From IMG/VR virus record IMGVR_UViG_3300030329_000728, positions 1-35,577 of that record: 35,577 nucleotides of DNA; one strand, 5' to 3'. Positions 1 through 7,863 of the stretch are shown piece after piece. Each line of letters opens with the position of its first letter. Position 1 is the first letter of the stretch. The notes under the pieces were generated by a model. The model did not search any database. It saw only the letters and a list, made by a program, of their open reading frames with translations, and was not told the DNA's origin. The position numbers and the translations under genes are program-made. This DNA is from a virus.

Positions 1-1025
1 ACCTTGCCTTCGATCTCACTAATCGTGTCAAGTAAAGCATCAATCCGTTTGTTGGGTATCTCAATTAATTCACCATCGTCCGTGCGAACATGACCCGACA
101 GCACCTGTTGCAGCCGAAGCATCTGGGTTATGACCTGAGGGGCTGATACCAAGTCATCTTCCAGGATGATCATGGCTTCTCGTTTCAGATCCATGTACAT
201 TTTTATTTGTTCCGTGGACAGTGGTACATGCCTGACGGTGTACGTTTTGGGCGGAAGATCCAGACAGTCTTTTTTCAACACACGAAAGCTGAAGTTCTTG
301 ATCTTGTCTGATAGTTCATCAAGGTTTCGATAGCCAAGTATCTGCTGGTATGTATGGCTTTGGCCTGAAACTTTTTGCAACCAAGCGTATCTGTTTTGAA
401 AAGTATAGAAGTTATTACACCCTAGAATCTTTTGTGACAGTAGATGAAACTGACTGTAAAGATCCATGGGATTGTTTGTTACTGGAGAACCGGTCAAAAT
501 TCTGCGATAATAAAATTTGTGTGCTATTTTTATGAGGTTCTTGGTGCGTTTGGCCTTGTGGTTTTTGACTGTGGTGCTTTCGTCCACCGCAATCATACCT
601 CTGTTGCCTCGCATCGAGGCCACGGTTAGGGCAAAGTCGTTACCTTTCTTAGTGGAAAACGCCTCTACATTCATAACAAAGATAACAAGATGTTCAGATT
701 TAATATTACCAAGAGAATTTAATTTTTCCTTTTGTTTTTTATTTGGACTTGGAACCCATCGAATCACTTCTCTTTTAATGTCATTGGATAAATGTGCAGG
801 GATCTCTGCGTTAACCCAGTTTTGATACACACCTTTTGGTGCTACAACCATGAGAAAATTTATTTCTCCACGGGCGTATAAAATTCCTGCGTCATCAAGC
901 AAACATTTGGATTTTCCTGTGCCCATCTCCATCAAATAAGCAAACGCCGTTTTACGATCAGCTTCTTTAACTGCATCTAACTGATGCTGATATGGTTTAG
1001 TTTTAAAATTGTAGTTGACAGTCAT
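1..1025 (-). CDS. SNF2-type DNA helicase, C-terminal part missing at window edge
   Basis: A minus-strand frame runs open from ATG at 1025 to the left edge (341 codons seen). Its order of motifs is that of SF2/SNF2 helicases. A Q-motif-like KPYQHQ lies near residue 10, Walker A MGTGKS at 34-39, motif Ia-like MVVAPKGVYQNW follows, the DEAH-equivalent VDES is at about 147-150, and LTGSPV with NNPMDLYSQF is at about 176-190. The second RecA-like lobe would lie outside the window. The family uses ATP to move along or remodel duplex DNA; a role in phage replication or recombination is inferred. An AAGG ribosome site precedes the ATG. It is transcribed away from the replication block, from the shared region at 1026-1119. 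Confidence 0.9.
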   Translation of the reverse strand, partial: MTVNYNFKTKPYQHQLDAVKEADRKTAFAYLMEMGTGKSKCLLDDAGILYARGEINFLMVVAPKGVYQNWVNAEIPAHLSNDIKREVIRWVPSPNKKQKEKLNSLGNIKSEHLVIFVMNVEAFSTKKGNDFALTVASMRGNRGMIAVDESTTVKNHKAKRTKNLIKIAHKFYYRRILTGSPVTNNPMDLYSQFHLLSQKILGCNNFYTFQNRYAWLQKVSGQSHTYQQILGYRNLDELSDKIKNFSFRVLKKDCLDLPPKTYTVRHVPLSTEQIKMYMDLKREAMIILEDDLVSAPQVITQMLRLQQVLSGHVRTDDGELIEIPNKRIDALLDTISEIEGK

Positions 1026-1046
1026 AGCATTCTACCTTAAAAAATA

Positions 1047-1075
1047 ATCTGTTATTGCATAATGCTGTAACAGAT
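1047..1075. promoter_or_regulatory. 29-bp palindrome in divergent promoter region (operator candidate)
   Basis: The 94-bp gap between the divergent helicase and replication genes holds an inverted repeat. The arms ATCTGTTA and TAACAGAT are perfect, and an inner GCAT/ATGC pair lies around a central A at 1061; 12 of 14 positions pair across the dyad. This form fits a site for a dimeric repressor or activator that could act on both transcripts. The AT-rich flank at 1037-1048 could hold a promoter element, but no clear -35/-10 pair with 17-bp spacing is visible. Which protein binds is unknown; the helix-turn-helix protein at 4062 is one candidate. Confidence 0.6.
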
Positions 1076-1119
1076 GTCAACCAGAAAGCCGAAGGGCATG
1101 TACTTATAACGAGGTGAAA

Positions 1120-1677
1120 ATGAAAAACTTATTTGAAGAAATGGTAGCAGATGCTGATGAGTTTAAGAATATAACGGATGAGGGTGGGTCAACGCTGACC
1201 AACCTGGTTCAACAAACACAAAGGCTCGATGCTGATATTACACAAGCAGAAGAGGCTGTCAAAAGTCTTAAAGCAGAGAAACGAAAACTAACGGAAGAAC
1301 TTATTCCCATGAAAATGGGTGAGATGGGAGTTGAAAAATTTGAAACGGCAAACGCCGTGGTGAGCATCAAACCAGTGGTGCATGCATCTATTCCAAAAGA
1401 TAAACAGGAACAAGCGTTTGCGGAACTCAGAGCCAACGGTGACGGAGACCTCATTAAGAACGAAGTGCGAATTAATTTTGGCATGGGTCAGGACAACGAA
1501 GCTGGTGCGGTTATGGACAACCTCAGACAACAGGGGTTGGAACCCACACAAAAAACATTTGTGCATCCAAGCAGCTTAAAAGCCTACATCAAAGATAAGG
1601 TTCAAAGTGGGGATCCAATTAACTTAGACAACTATGGTGCATACGTTGCACAAACAGCTTTCGTAAAGGGGAAATAA
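1120..1677 (+). CDS. Conserved phage coiled-coil protein of the replication block
   Basis: 185 aa. ATG 1120 is chosen because GAGG at 1111-1114 sits 5 bases upstream; the in-frame GTG at 1114 lies inside that ribosome site. Residues about 28-65 are a charged helix with coiled-coil character. The second half has motifs such as SIPKDK, DLIKNEVRINFG and a closing NYGAYV. I know this pattern from proteins encoded next to SSB and primase genes in other phages, but no function is established to my knowledge. The layout recalls siphovirus Gp157-type proteins (coiled coil first, small domain after), though homology is not shown. It is the first gene of the rightward operon and is followed after 1 base by the SSB-like gene. 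Confidence 0.8.
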   Translation: MKNLFEEMVADADEFKNITDEGGSTLTNLVQQTQRLDADITQAEEAVKSLKAEKRKLTEELIPMKMGEMGVEKFETANAVVSIKPVVHASIPKDKQEQAFAELRANGDGDLIKNEVRINFGMGQDNEAGAVMDNLRQQGLEPTQKTFVHPSSLKAYIKDKVQSGDPINLDNYGAYVAQTAFVKGK

Positions 1678-1678
1678 A

Positions 1679-2467
1679 ATGGCTACAAAAATTACAAAAA
1701 AAGAATCTAATCTTCCAGCCGCTTTAATGGAAGACATGTTAGCAGATGCTGGTGATGGTGTAGATTACAACACAGATGAGCTAACAATACCACGCATTCA
1801 ATTAGTGCAGGCTTTATCACCAGAGCTAAAAAAGACAGACCCTAAATTTATCGAGGGCATATCTGCGGGTGATATATTTAACACCGTAACACGTGAACGA
1901 TATGCAGCAGAGGATGGTGTCAATGTCGTTGTTGGGTATCAATCCACTAAATATAACGAATGGATACCTCGTGACCAGGGTGGTGGTTTTGTTCAAGAAC
2001 TTAGCGCAGACAGTCAAGATGTTAAACAGGCAACTAGAGAGGGTGCTCGTGAAACACTACCTAACGGTAATGAACTCGTTAAAACAGACGAGAGTTATGT
2101 GTTAGTTCAAACAGAAAGCGGTTGGGCTCCAGCTATTATTAGCATGGTAAAAACTCAACTAAAGGTTAGCCGCCGTTGGAAAACACAAATTCTTATGCAG
2201 ACAGTAAAAATGAAGGGTGAAAGCAAACGTCTTCCTTTGTATGGGACTATATGGAAATTAAAATCTGTAGAGGAGACCAACAAAAACAACGAGTCATATT
2301 ACAACTGGACTGTTGAAAAAGTTGGTATTGTGGAAGATCCTGCTTTATATAATGAAGTGAAGACCTTCCGTCAAAGTGTATCTGATGGGGAGGTAAAAAC
2401 AGCACCAGATCAGGATCCTGGAGTTGCTCCCGACTCTAGTGTCAATGACGATAGCATACCGTTCTGA
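1679..2467 (+). CDS. Putative single-stranded DNA-binding protein with SSB-type C-tip
   Basis: 262 aa. I do not recognise a standard OB-fold signature, but several things suggest an ssDNA-binding role. It ends in an acidic tail closing with DDSIPF, very close to the DDDIPF tip with which bacterial SSB recruits partner proteins. The tail before it is Asp/Pro/Ser rich and looks disordered. It lies between the first replication gene and the primase. The core (residues about 35-225) is rich in beta-type sequence with aromatic residues (KYNEWIPRDQGGGF, ESYYNWTVEKVG). The AAAGGGGAAATAAAATGG context gives a ribosome site overlapping the previous stop. It could instead be a recombination mediator or annealing protein; the SSB call is inference from tail and position. 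Confidence 0.55.
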   Translation: MATKITKKESNLPAALMEDMLADAGDGVDYNTDELTIPRIQLVQALSPELKKTDPKFIEGISAGDIFNTVTRERYAAEDGVNVVVGYQSTKYNEWIPRDQGGGFVQELSADSQDVKQATREGARETLPNGNELVKTDESYVLVQTESGWAPAIISMVKTQLKVSRRWKTQILMQTVKMKGESKRLPLYGTIWKLKSVEETNKNNESYYNWTVEKVGIVEDPALYNEVKTFRQSVSDGEVKTAPDQDPGVAPDSSVNDDSIPF

Positions 2468-2477
2468 TCGTGGTGCA

Positions 2478-2514
2478 GCGAGGTCACCGTGTAGCCGGTG
2501 GCCTCGCACTTTTT
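2478..2514 (+). terminator. Hairpin plus T-run between SSB-like gene and primase
   Basis: A 12-bp stem pairs 2478-2489 with 2496-2507 (one G-T pair), with a 6-base loop, followed by AC and five T at 2510-2514. This has the form of a rho-independent terminator on the plus strand. The primase ribosome site starts 2 bases later, so it probably limits rather than abolishes downstream transcription. Confidence 0.7.
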
Positions 2515-2515
2515 C

Positions 2516-2530
2516 GGGAGAAAGTAATTG
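2516..2530 (+). promoter_or_regulatory. Ribosome site and TTG start of the primase
   Basis: GGGAG at 2516-2520 lies 7 bases before TTG at 2528-2530. No in-frame ATG sits near a comparable site, and the expected N-terminal AEP sequence is kept only if this TTG is used. Confidence 0.6.
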
Positions 2531-4081
2531 TCGAATGCAGAGAGATTCCGACAATTGTTTCTTGGATCTTCTATTGCCCACGGTCACACAGAACTTGGAC
2601 CAAGAGGACGTAATGGAAAACAAGAAGCAAAGAGTCGAGTAAGACAGGGTGCACTGGACAATGATATGATTCAACAGCATCTTGATGGAACGCTAGGAGT
2701 TGGAGCGATACCAATTGACGTGGATAGTCTATGTTCTTTTGGTGTAATAGATATTGATACATATCCATTGGATCTAGTTGCCTTAAATAAAAAAATAATA
2801 AAACTAAAGATGCCACTGACAATTTGTAGATCAAAGTCGGGGGGCGCACATCTGTATGTTTTCTTAAAAGAACGCACTGAAGCTACTTTAATCCGTGAGG
2901 CTCTTGAAGAAATGGCTTCAATACTAGGTCATGCTAGTGCAGAGATATTTCCAAAACAAACTACGATACAAGTTGATCGAGGAGAGACAGGCAACTTTAT
3001 AAACTTACCTTACTTCGATCACTCAGAAACAATGAGATACGGTCTAGATAAAACTGGAAACGCTTTTAGTCTTAGAGATTTTTTAGACCATGGTGAATCC
3101 AACAAGGTGGATAAGCATACTCTTATGCATCAAGACTTTGGTGTATTTGAAGATGGGTTTAGTGACTGTCCTCCCTGTATGCAATCACTAATACGTGAGG
3201 GTGTTGGAGAGGGTAACCGTAATACTTTTATGTTTAACGCTTGTACCCAAGAGAAAAAACGTAACCCAGACAAGTGGAAGAAAGAAGTGGAGAAGATAAA
3301 CATACAGGCATGTACTCCACCTTTGTCTTCACGTGAATTGTTACAGCTACAAAAGCAGCAGGAAAAGAAAGACTATCAATATCAGTGCAACCAGCACCCA
3401 TTAAAATCATTTTGTAACCGTGAGATATGCAAGAAAAGAAAGCACGGTATTGACGGTGGTCCGGTGCTCACGATCAATGGTCTAAGTGTACTGGAATCTG
3501 ACCCTCGTGTCTGGTTCGTTAGTATTGATGGCAGGACTGTAGAACTATCGACAGAACAACTACAAGTTCCGCTACAGTTTCAACGAGCATGCATGGAACA
3601 ACTACATTTTATGCCACCAATACCGAAACAAGCGGATTGGACTAATGCTCTTAACACATTGATGCAGACAGCTTCTGTTATCGAGGTGTCAGAAGAAGAC
3701 ACAGAGCGCGGCCAGTTTAAAGATTTCGTTATTGAATACTGCACTGGCAGGCTAACAGCCCAGGATCCGTCAGAGGTAACGATAGGCAAGGCATGGACGG
3801 ATGAGGATCAAAACGTGATCTATTTTAAACCAGAGGGTCTTGAAAGATTCTTAGAACAAAAAGGTTTTATTAAGTATCGCAACAAGCGCGGTATTCTCAT
3901 GACGCGATTATCTGAACTGGGAGGAGAAAAGAGTGCTCGTTTATCTTGGAAGGACACATACACAGGTAAAAAAATGAGAGTGAGGTGTTGGAAGATTCCA
4001 ACCTTTGATGAACAGGACGTTCCTACTGAAGTAAAACTACCAACAATGGAGAATATTAAAAATGACGACATCCCCTTCTAA
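2528..4081 (+). CDS. AEP-type DNA primase with Cys cluster and SSB-like C-tip
   Basis: 517 aa from a TTG start. The N-terminal half matches archaeo-eukaryotic primase (AEP) domains of the type found in TOTE-like systems and many phages. The metal-binding acidic pair is D75 and D77 in GVIDIDTY, the nucleotide-binding His is H108 in SKSGGAHLYVF, and the segment IFPKQ ... GNFINLPYFD follows. A cluster C287-x8-C296-x4-C301 in the segment around QCNQHPLKSFCNREIC may bind Zn or Fe-S. The C-terminal third resembles helical or winged primase C-terminal regions. The protein ends in DDIPF, an SSB-type tip. It would make primers for the family A polymerase. Its last 20 bases overlap the start of the next gene. 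Confidence 0.8.
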   Translation: MSNAERFRQLFLGSSIAHGHTELGPRGRNGKQEAKSRVRQGALDNDMIQQHLDGTLGVGAIPIDVDSLCSFGVIDIDTYPLDLVALNKKIIKLKMPLTICRSKSGGAHLYVFLKERTEATLIREALEEMASILGHASAEIFPKQTTIQVDRGETGNFINLPYFDHSETMRYGLDKTGNAFSLRDFLDHGESNKVDKHTLMHQDFGVFEDGFSDCPPCMQSLIREGVGEGNRNTFMFNACTQEKKRNPDKWKKEVEKINIQACTPPLSSRELLQLQKQQEKKDYQYQCNQHPLKSFCNREICKKRKHGIDGGPVLTINGLSVLESDPRVWFVSIDGRTVELSTEQLQVPLQFQRACMEQLHFMPPIPKQADWTNALNTLMQTASVIEVSEEDTERGQFKDFVIEYCTGRLTAQDPSEVTIGKAWTDEDQNVIYFKPEGLERFLEQKGFIKYRNKRGILMTRLSELGGEKSARLSWKDTYTGKKMRVRCWKIPTFDEQDVPTEVKLPTMENIKNDDIPF

Positions 4082-4310
4082 TTTTTTAAAGATAGATGAA
4101 GTGGCTAAAATTTTACAAGTCGATAGGACAACAATCTATCGCTGGCTGAAGGAGGGTACATTTCCAGACCCTACTCGTATTGGCCCTGCTTTTAAGATGG
4201 AGAATGGTAAGAAGAAACCAAAGAGACAAGGTATACGTTGGGAGGAAGACCTCATTCGTGCTTGGATGAAAGACAACGCATGGCAAGGTTTAGTTAATGC
4301 GGAAGATTGA
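4062..4310 (+). CDS. Small helix-turn-helix DNA-binding protein (AlpA/excisionase-like)
   Basis: 82 aa. Residues about 10-36 form a MerR/AlpA-type helix-turn-helix: LKIDEVAKILQVDRTTIYRW, followed by LKEGTFPDP. The middle has a basic stretch (KKKPKRQG) and the end is a short helix. Such proteins act as excisionases or small transcription regulators. No integrase is visible here, so regulation of the phage's own operons is more likely. It could bind the palindrome at 1047-1075, but that is only a guess. It overlaps the primase by 20 bases and the helicase gene by 14 bases, so the three are probably translated together. Confidence 0.8.
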   Translation: MTTSPSNFLKIDEVAKILQVDRTTIYRWLKEGTFPDPTRIGPAFKMENGKKKPKRQGIRWEEDLIRAWMKDNAWQGLVNAED

Positions 4311-5829
4311 ACAGCTTTACTTTGGGCCACCAGGGTGCGGTAAAACATATACTCTGATGCAAGTTATCAGGGATTTGATGGGCGAGGATGGTATACCTCC
4401 CCACCAGATAGCGTTTTGCTCCTTCTCTCGTAAAGCAATTCAAGAGGCTAGAGAGAGAGCTGGCTCAGATCTTTCATTAAGTAAGGAAGAGACACCGCAT
4501 TTTAGAACGCTTCACTCAACTTGTTACCATGCTCTTGGTCTTTCCTCTAGCCAGGTTATGGGATCAGAGGACTATAAAGAGATTGGTAGAGGTATGCACC
4601 ACAACCTTAACTTTGATGCAGAGGTTGATGATTCTACAGGTTTGACAACAACAAGTAATCCATACCTTCGTTGTATTGAACTGTCTCGTGCTCGACAGAC
4701 CAGTTTAGAAAGCGAGTTTAAACGCATAAACAATCCAACAATGCATTGGACTTTACAAGAACAGATAGATGCAAATATAAAAATATACAAACAAGAAAAA
4801 GAAAAGTTTGATTTTGCTGATATGCTATCTCTTTTTGCTAAAGGGCAAGGCTCTGCTCCAGAGATAGAAGCGTTAATAGTAGACGAGGCACAGGATTTAA
4901 CCGCATTACAGTGGGCCGTGGTTCGTAGACTTAAACAAACAGCTAGTCATGTTTTCTATGCAGGAGATGATGACCAAGCTATCCATCGATGGGCTGGCGT
5001 AGAAGTCTCAAGGTTTACTGGATGCACGGAAAATAAAATAGTTTTAGATCAAAGTTATCGTGTTCCACGTAAGGTTCACGCTCTTGCAGAGTCTATTGTT
5101 TGTCGGATTAAAAACAGATATCAGAAGACCTGGAGGCCAACAAATCAAGACGGAAATATATCATTCAATCTTAATGTCTGGGACTTAAATTTAGATCATG
5201 GATCTTGGACGATTATGGGCAGAACCAATAGATTGTTGGTTCCTATCATGCAAGAGTTAAGTGAAAATGGATACTTGTACGAGGACAGCAACGGTAACAC
5301 AAACATATCACAGAGAATCTTAACAGCTAAAGTTACATGGGAGAACTTAGCTAGTGGTGGTCAGGTGGATCTCAATTCGATTAGAAGTTTGTATGAACAG
5401 ATGCCCAAGAACAACAAGATCTTAAAAAGAGGAGCGTCTTCTTTTCTTGACACATTAGATCCAGAAATACCTCACACAATAACAGCGTTACAAGAGAGCG
5501 ATAAGTTTTTAGCCACCAACAACATGCCGTGGTTCGAGGTTATCAAAGGTGTGAACGATAGCACTCGTGCAAAGTTTGATGCGGTTTTGCGTAGAGAAGG
5601 ATCTAAAGGTTTATCCAATCCAAGAATTAAAGTTTCCACAATACATCGTATGAAAGGTGGTGAAGACGATAATATAATTTTATTGAGTGATACATCTTAT
5701 GCCGCGAATAAGTACGGTGATATCGATGATGAAAGGCGTGTGTTTTATACTGGTGTTACCAGAGCTAAACAGAAACTTCACATTATAGAACCTCAAACAA
5801 AAACATATTTCCAGGAGTTAATGCTATGA
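4297..5829 (+). CDS. UvrD/Rep-like superfamily 1 DNA helicase
   Basis: 510 aa. SF1A motifs appear in order: Walker A GPPGCGKT at 10-17, Ia-like AFCSFSRKA, Walker B LIVDEAQDLTALQW, motif III YAGDDDQAIHRWAG, motif IV LDQSYRVP, motif V STIHRMKGGEDDNIILL and motif VI RVFYTGVTRAK. The length is shorter than bacterial UvrD (about 720 aa), as in phage versions with reduced 1B/2B domains. The family moves 3' to 5' on single strands and unwinds DNA. Here it may serve as the replicative or repair helicase beside polymerase A and the AEP primase. ATG 4297 overlaps the previous gene; the stop overlaps the next start (ATGA). Confidence 0.93.
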   Translation: MRKIEQLYFGPPGCGKTYTLMQVIRDLMGEDGIPPHQIAFCSFSRKAIQEARERAGSDLSLSKEETPHFRTLHSTCYHALGLSSSQVMGSEDYKEIGRGMHHNLNFDAEVDDSTGLTTTSNPYLRCIELSRARQTSLESEFKRINNPTMHWTLQEQIDANIKIYKQEKEKFDFADMLSLFAKGQGSAPEIEALIVDEAQDLTALQWAVVRRLKQTASHVFYAGDDDQAIHRWAGVEVSRFTGCTENKIVLDQSYRVPRKVHALAESIVCRIKNRYQKTWRPTNQDGNISFNLNVWDLNLDHGSWTIMGRTNRLLVPIMQELSENGYLYEDSNGNTNISQRILTAKVTWENLASGGQVDLNSIRSLYEQMPKNNKILKRGASSFLDTLDPEIPHTITALQESDKFLATNNMPWFEVIKGVNDSTRAKFDAVLRREGSKGLSNPRIKVSTIHRMKGGEDDNIILLSDTSYAANKYGDIDDERRVFYTGVTRAKQKLHIIEPQTKTYFQELML

Positions 5830-5999
5830 AAACCATCTTGGTTTATCCAACAAACGAAACTCTTAATATAGTTATTGATGGAAAGGCTTATAAAAAAGAC
5901 ATGACTGCACCTGATATGGTTAGATTAGCTAATGAACTTCTAACAAGAGCATCTGACATGATGTACTTTGAAAAATGGAATAAGAAAAATGACAGCTAA
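5826..5999 (+). CDS. 57-aa protein of unknown function between helicase and polymerase
   Basis: ATG 5826 overlaps the helicase stop in an ATGA junction and TAA is at 5997-5999, overlapping the polymerase start by 11 bases. The 57-residue product begins MKTILVYPTNETLNIVIDGK and is then mostly helical (VRLANELLTRASDMMYFEKW). No membrane segment or known motif is seen. The tight coupling on both sides supports it as a real gene. It could be a small partner of the helicase or polymerase, but nothing in the sequence shows this. Confidence 0.65.
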   Translation: MKTILVYPTNETLNIVIDGKAYKKDMTAPDMVRLANELLTRASDMMYFEKWNKKNDS

Positions 6000-7863
6000 C
6001 TACGAGTTTAATTACGTCTACGATACGACATGGCAACCGCCTGATGTTTTTCCTGACTTAACCAACAGCAAAAACATGGCCATAGATCTTGAGACTTGTG
6101 ATCCAAACATCAAGACACGTGGTCCTGGTTGGCCATACAAGGATGGCTACATCGTAGGATTTGCTATCGCTGCCGGTGACTTTGCAGGATACTACCCTAT
6201 CGCTCATGCTGGTGGTGGTAACATAGATAAGAACATCGTTCTGCGGTGGGTTAAAAAACAGCTTGCTACTCCTGACATACCCAAGATTATGCACAACGCT
6301 ATGTATGATGCGGGTTGGTTACAGACAGAGGGTATCGAGGTTCAAGGTAAAATTATCGATACGATGATTGCCGCGCCTCTTGTAGACGAGAACAGATTTT
6401 CATATTCGTTAGATGCCCTTGGCAAGCATTACCTTGATATGCGTAAAGACGAAAGGACACTAAAAGAAAGAGCGGCTGAGTTTGGGTTCGATGCTAAAGC
6501 CGATCTATGGCGTATGCCATCACAGTTTGTTGGGGAATATGCTGAGATGGATGCCGTACTAACACTACGTTTGTGGGAACATTTAAGTGCGATAATCAAC
6601 AAAGAAGAACTGACCTCAGTCTTTGAATTAGAGACAGGACTGATCCCTGTCGTATTAGAGATGCGCCGTCGGGGGGTACGTGTTGATCTGGATATCGCAG
6701 AACAGGCAAAAGAAAAACTAAACTCTTCCTACAACAGCTTATGGCAGAAAATATATAAAGAAACGAACGTGGAACTTGAACCGTGGGCAGCGGCTTCGGT
6801 TGCACAGGTCTTTGACAGTATGGACTTGCACTACAACAAAACTAAAACAGACCAACCTTCTTTTACAAAACAGTTTTTAAATGAACATTCACATCCGATT
6901 GCTAAGAAGATTGTGCGTTTAAGAGAGTTGGATAAAGCTAAGAGTACTTTTATTGAGACAATTCTAAACTACGAACACAAAGGCAGAATACATGCAGAGT
7001 TTCATGCCTTGAGATCAGACGATGGGGGGACAGTTACTGGCCGATTCTCGTCATCTCACCCCAATCTACAACAGATGCCAGCACGTGATCCTGAGATTAA
7101 GAAACTTATACGAGGGTTGTTCTTGCCCGAAGAGGGAGAGAAGTGGGGTAGCTTTGACTACTCGTCCCAGGAGCCACGGTTGTTGGTGCACTTTTGTGGA
7201 TCTTTGCCAGACAAGTTTCGCCATCCCAAGATAGAGGGTGTTATACAAGAATACAACGAGGGTGACCCCGACTTTCACCAGATGGTGGCAGACATGGCCG
7301 ACATAAGCCGTAAGGATGCCAAGACAGTCAACCTTGGAATTATGTATGGCATGGGTCAGAAAAAGCTAGCTGGCGTTCTAGGGGTCAGTATAGACGAAGC
7401 AAAGGAGCTTCTTGGACAGTACCATGTCAAGGTGCCTTTTGTTAAGGACATTGCCGATATCGCCATGAAACAGGGACAGGATGCCGGTCAGGTGAGAACT
7501 ATACTTGGCAGGCGTTGTCGGTTTGATATGTGGGAGCCAAAGTCCTACCAGTACAACAAGCCTATGAACTTTGATAACGCAATTAAAAACTATGGCGGTA
7601 AGGGTATGATTAGACGTGCCTTTACATACAAGGCATTAAACAGGTTGATACAGGGGTCAGCAGCTGACCAGACCAAGAAAGCCATGCTTGAATGCTACAA
7701 GGCTGGATATCAGCCATTGTTACAGGTGCATGACGAACTATGCTTTAGTATTAAAGAAGGTGAAGAAAAGGATATTGCCGAAATCATGGAGACTTGTGTG
7801 GATTTATTAGTTCCGTCCAAGGTTGATGTGGCTATAGCCGATAACTGGGGGGATGTAGATTAG
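5989..7863 (+). CDS. Family A DNA polymerase with 3'-5' exonuclease (PolA, Leu-762 type)
   Basis: 624 aa from ATG 5989; an upstream TTG at 5968 is less likely because it would overlap the previous gene further. The exonuclease domain has Exo I AIDLETCDP (D33, E35), Exo II MHNAMYDAGW and Exo III YAEMDAVL. The polymerase domain has motif A FDYSSQEPR with catalytic D390, motif B R441-x3-K445-x3-L449-G-x2-Y453-G, and motif C QVHDE (H581, D582, E583). There is no 5'-nuclease domain, as usual in phages. The residue equivalent to E. coli Phe762 is Leu449. It is the last gene of the rightward block, and its TAG overlaps the stop of the convergent lysozyme gene. Confidence 0.96.
   Translation: MTANYEFNYVYDTTWQPPDVFPDLTNSKNMAIDLETCDPNIKTRGPGWPYKDGYIVGFAIAAGDFAGYYPIAHAGGGNIDKNIVLRWVKKQLATPDIPKIMHNAMYDAGWLQTEGIEVQGKIIDTMIAAPLVDENRFSYSLDALGKHYLDMRKDERTLKERAAEFGFDAKADLWRMPSQFVGEYAEMDAVLTLRLWEHLSAIINKEELTSVFELETGLIPVVLEMRRRGVRVDLDIAEQAKEKLNSSYNSLWQKIYKETNVELEPWAAASVAQVFDSMDLHYNKTKTDQPSFTKQFLNEHSHPIAKKIVRLRELDKAKSTFIETILNYEHKGRIHAEFHALRSDDGGTVTGRFSSSHPNLQQMPARDPEIKKLIRGLFLPEEGEKWGSFDYSSQEPRLLVHFCGSLPDKFRHPKIEGVIQEYNEGDPDFHQMVADMADISRKDAKTVNLGIMYGMGQKKLAGVLGVSIDEAKELLGQYHVKVPFVKDIADIAMKQGQDAGQVRTILGRRCRFDMWEPKSYQYNKPMNFDNAIKNYGGKGMIRRAFTYKALNRLIQGSAADQTKKAMLECYKAGYQPLLQVHDELCFSIKEGEEKDIAEIMETCVDLLVPSKVDVAIADNWGDVD

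Noticed and set aside
350-825. Three short plus-strand open frames over the left-edge helicase
   Set aside because: The minus strand is open over the entire stretch and carries all helicase motifs in order, so these are shadows.
4062-4310. Excisionase as a sign of lysogeny
   Set aside because: The helix-turn-helix type fits, but no integrase or attachment-like repeat is visible, so lysogeny cannot be claimed from this gene.
5968-5988. Upstream TTG start for the DNA polymerase
   Set aside because: It would add seven residues inside the 57-aa gene with no better ribosome site than ATG 5989.
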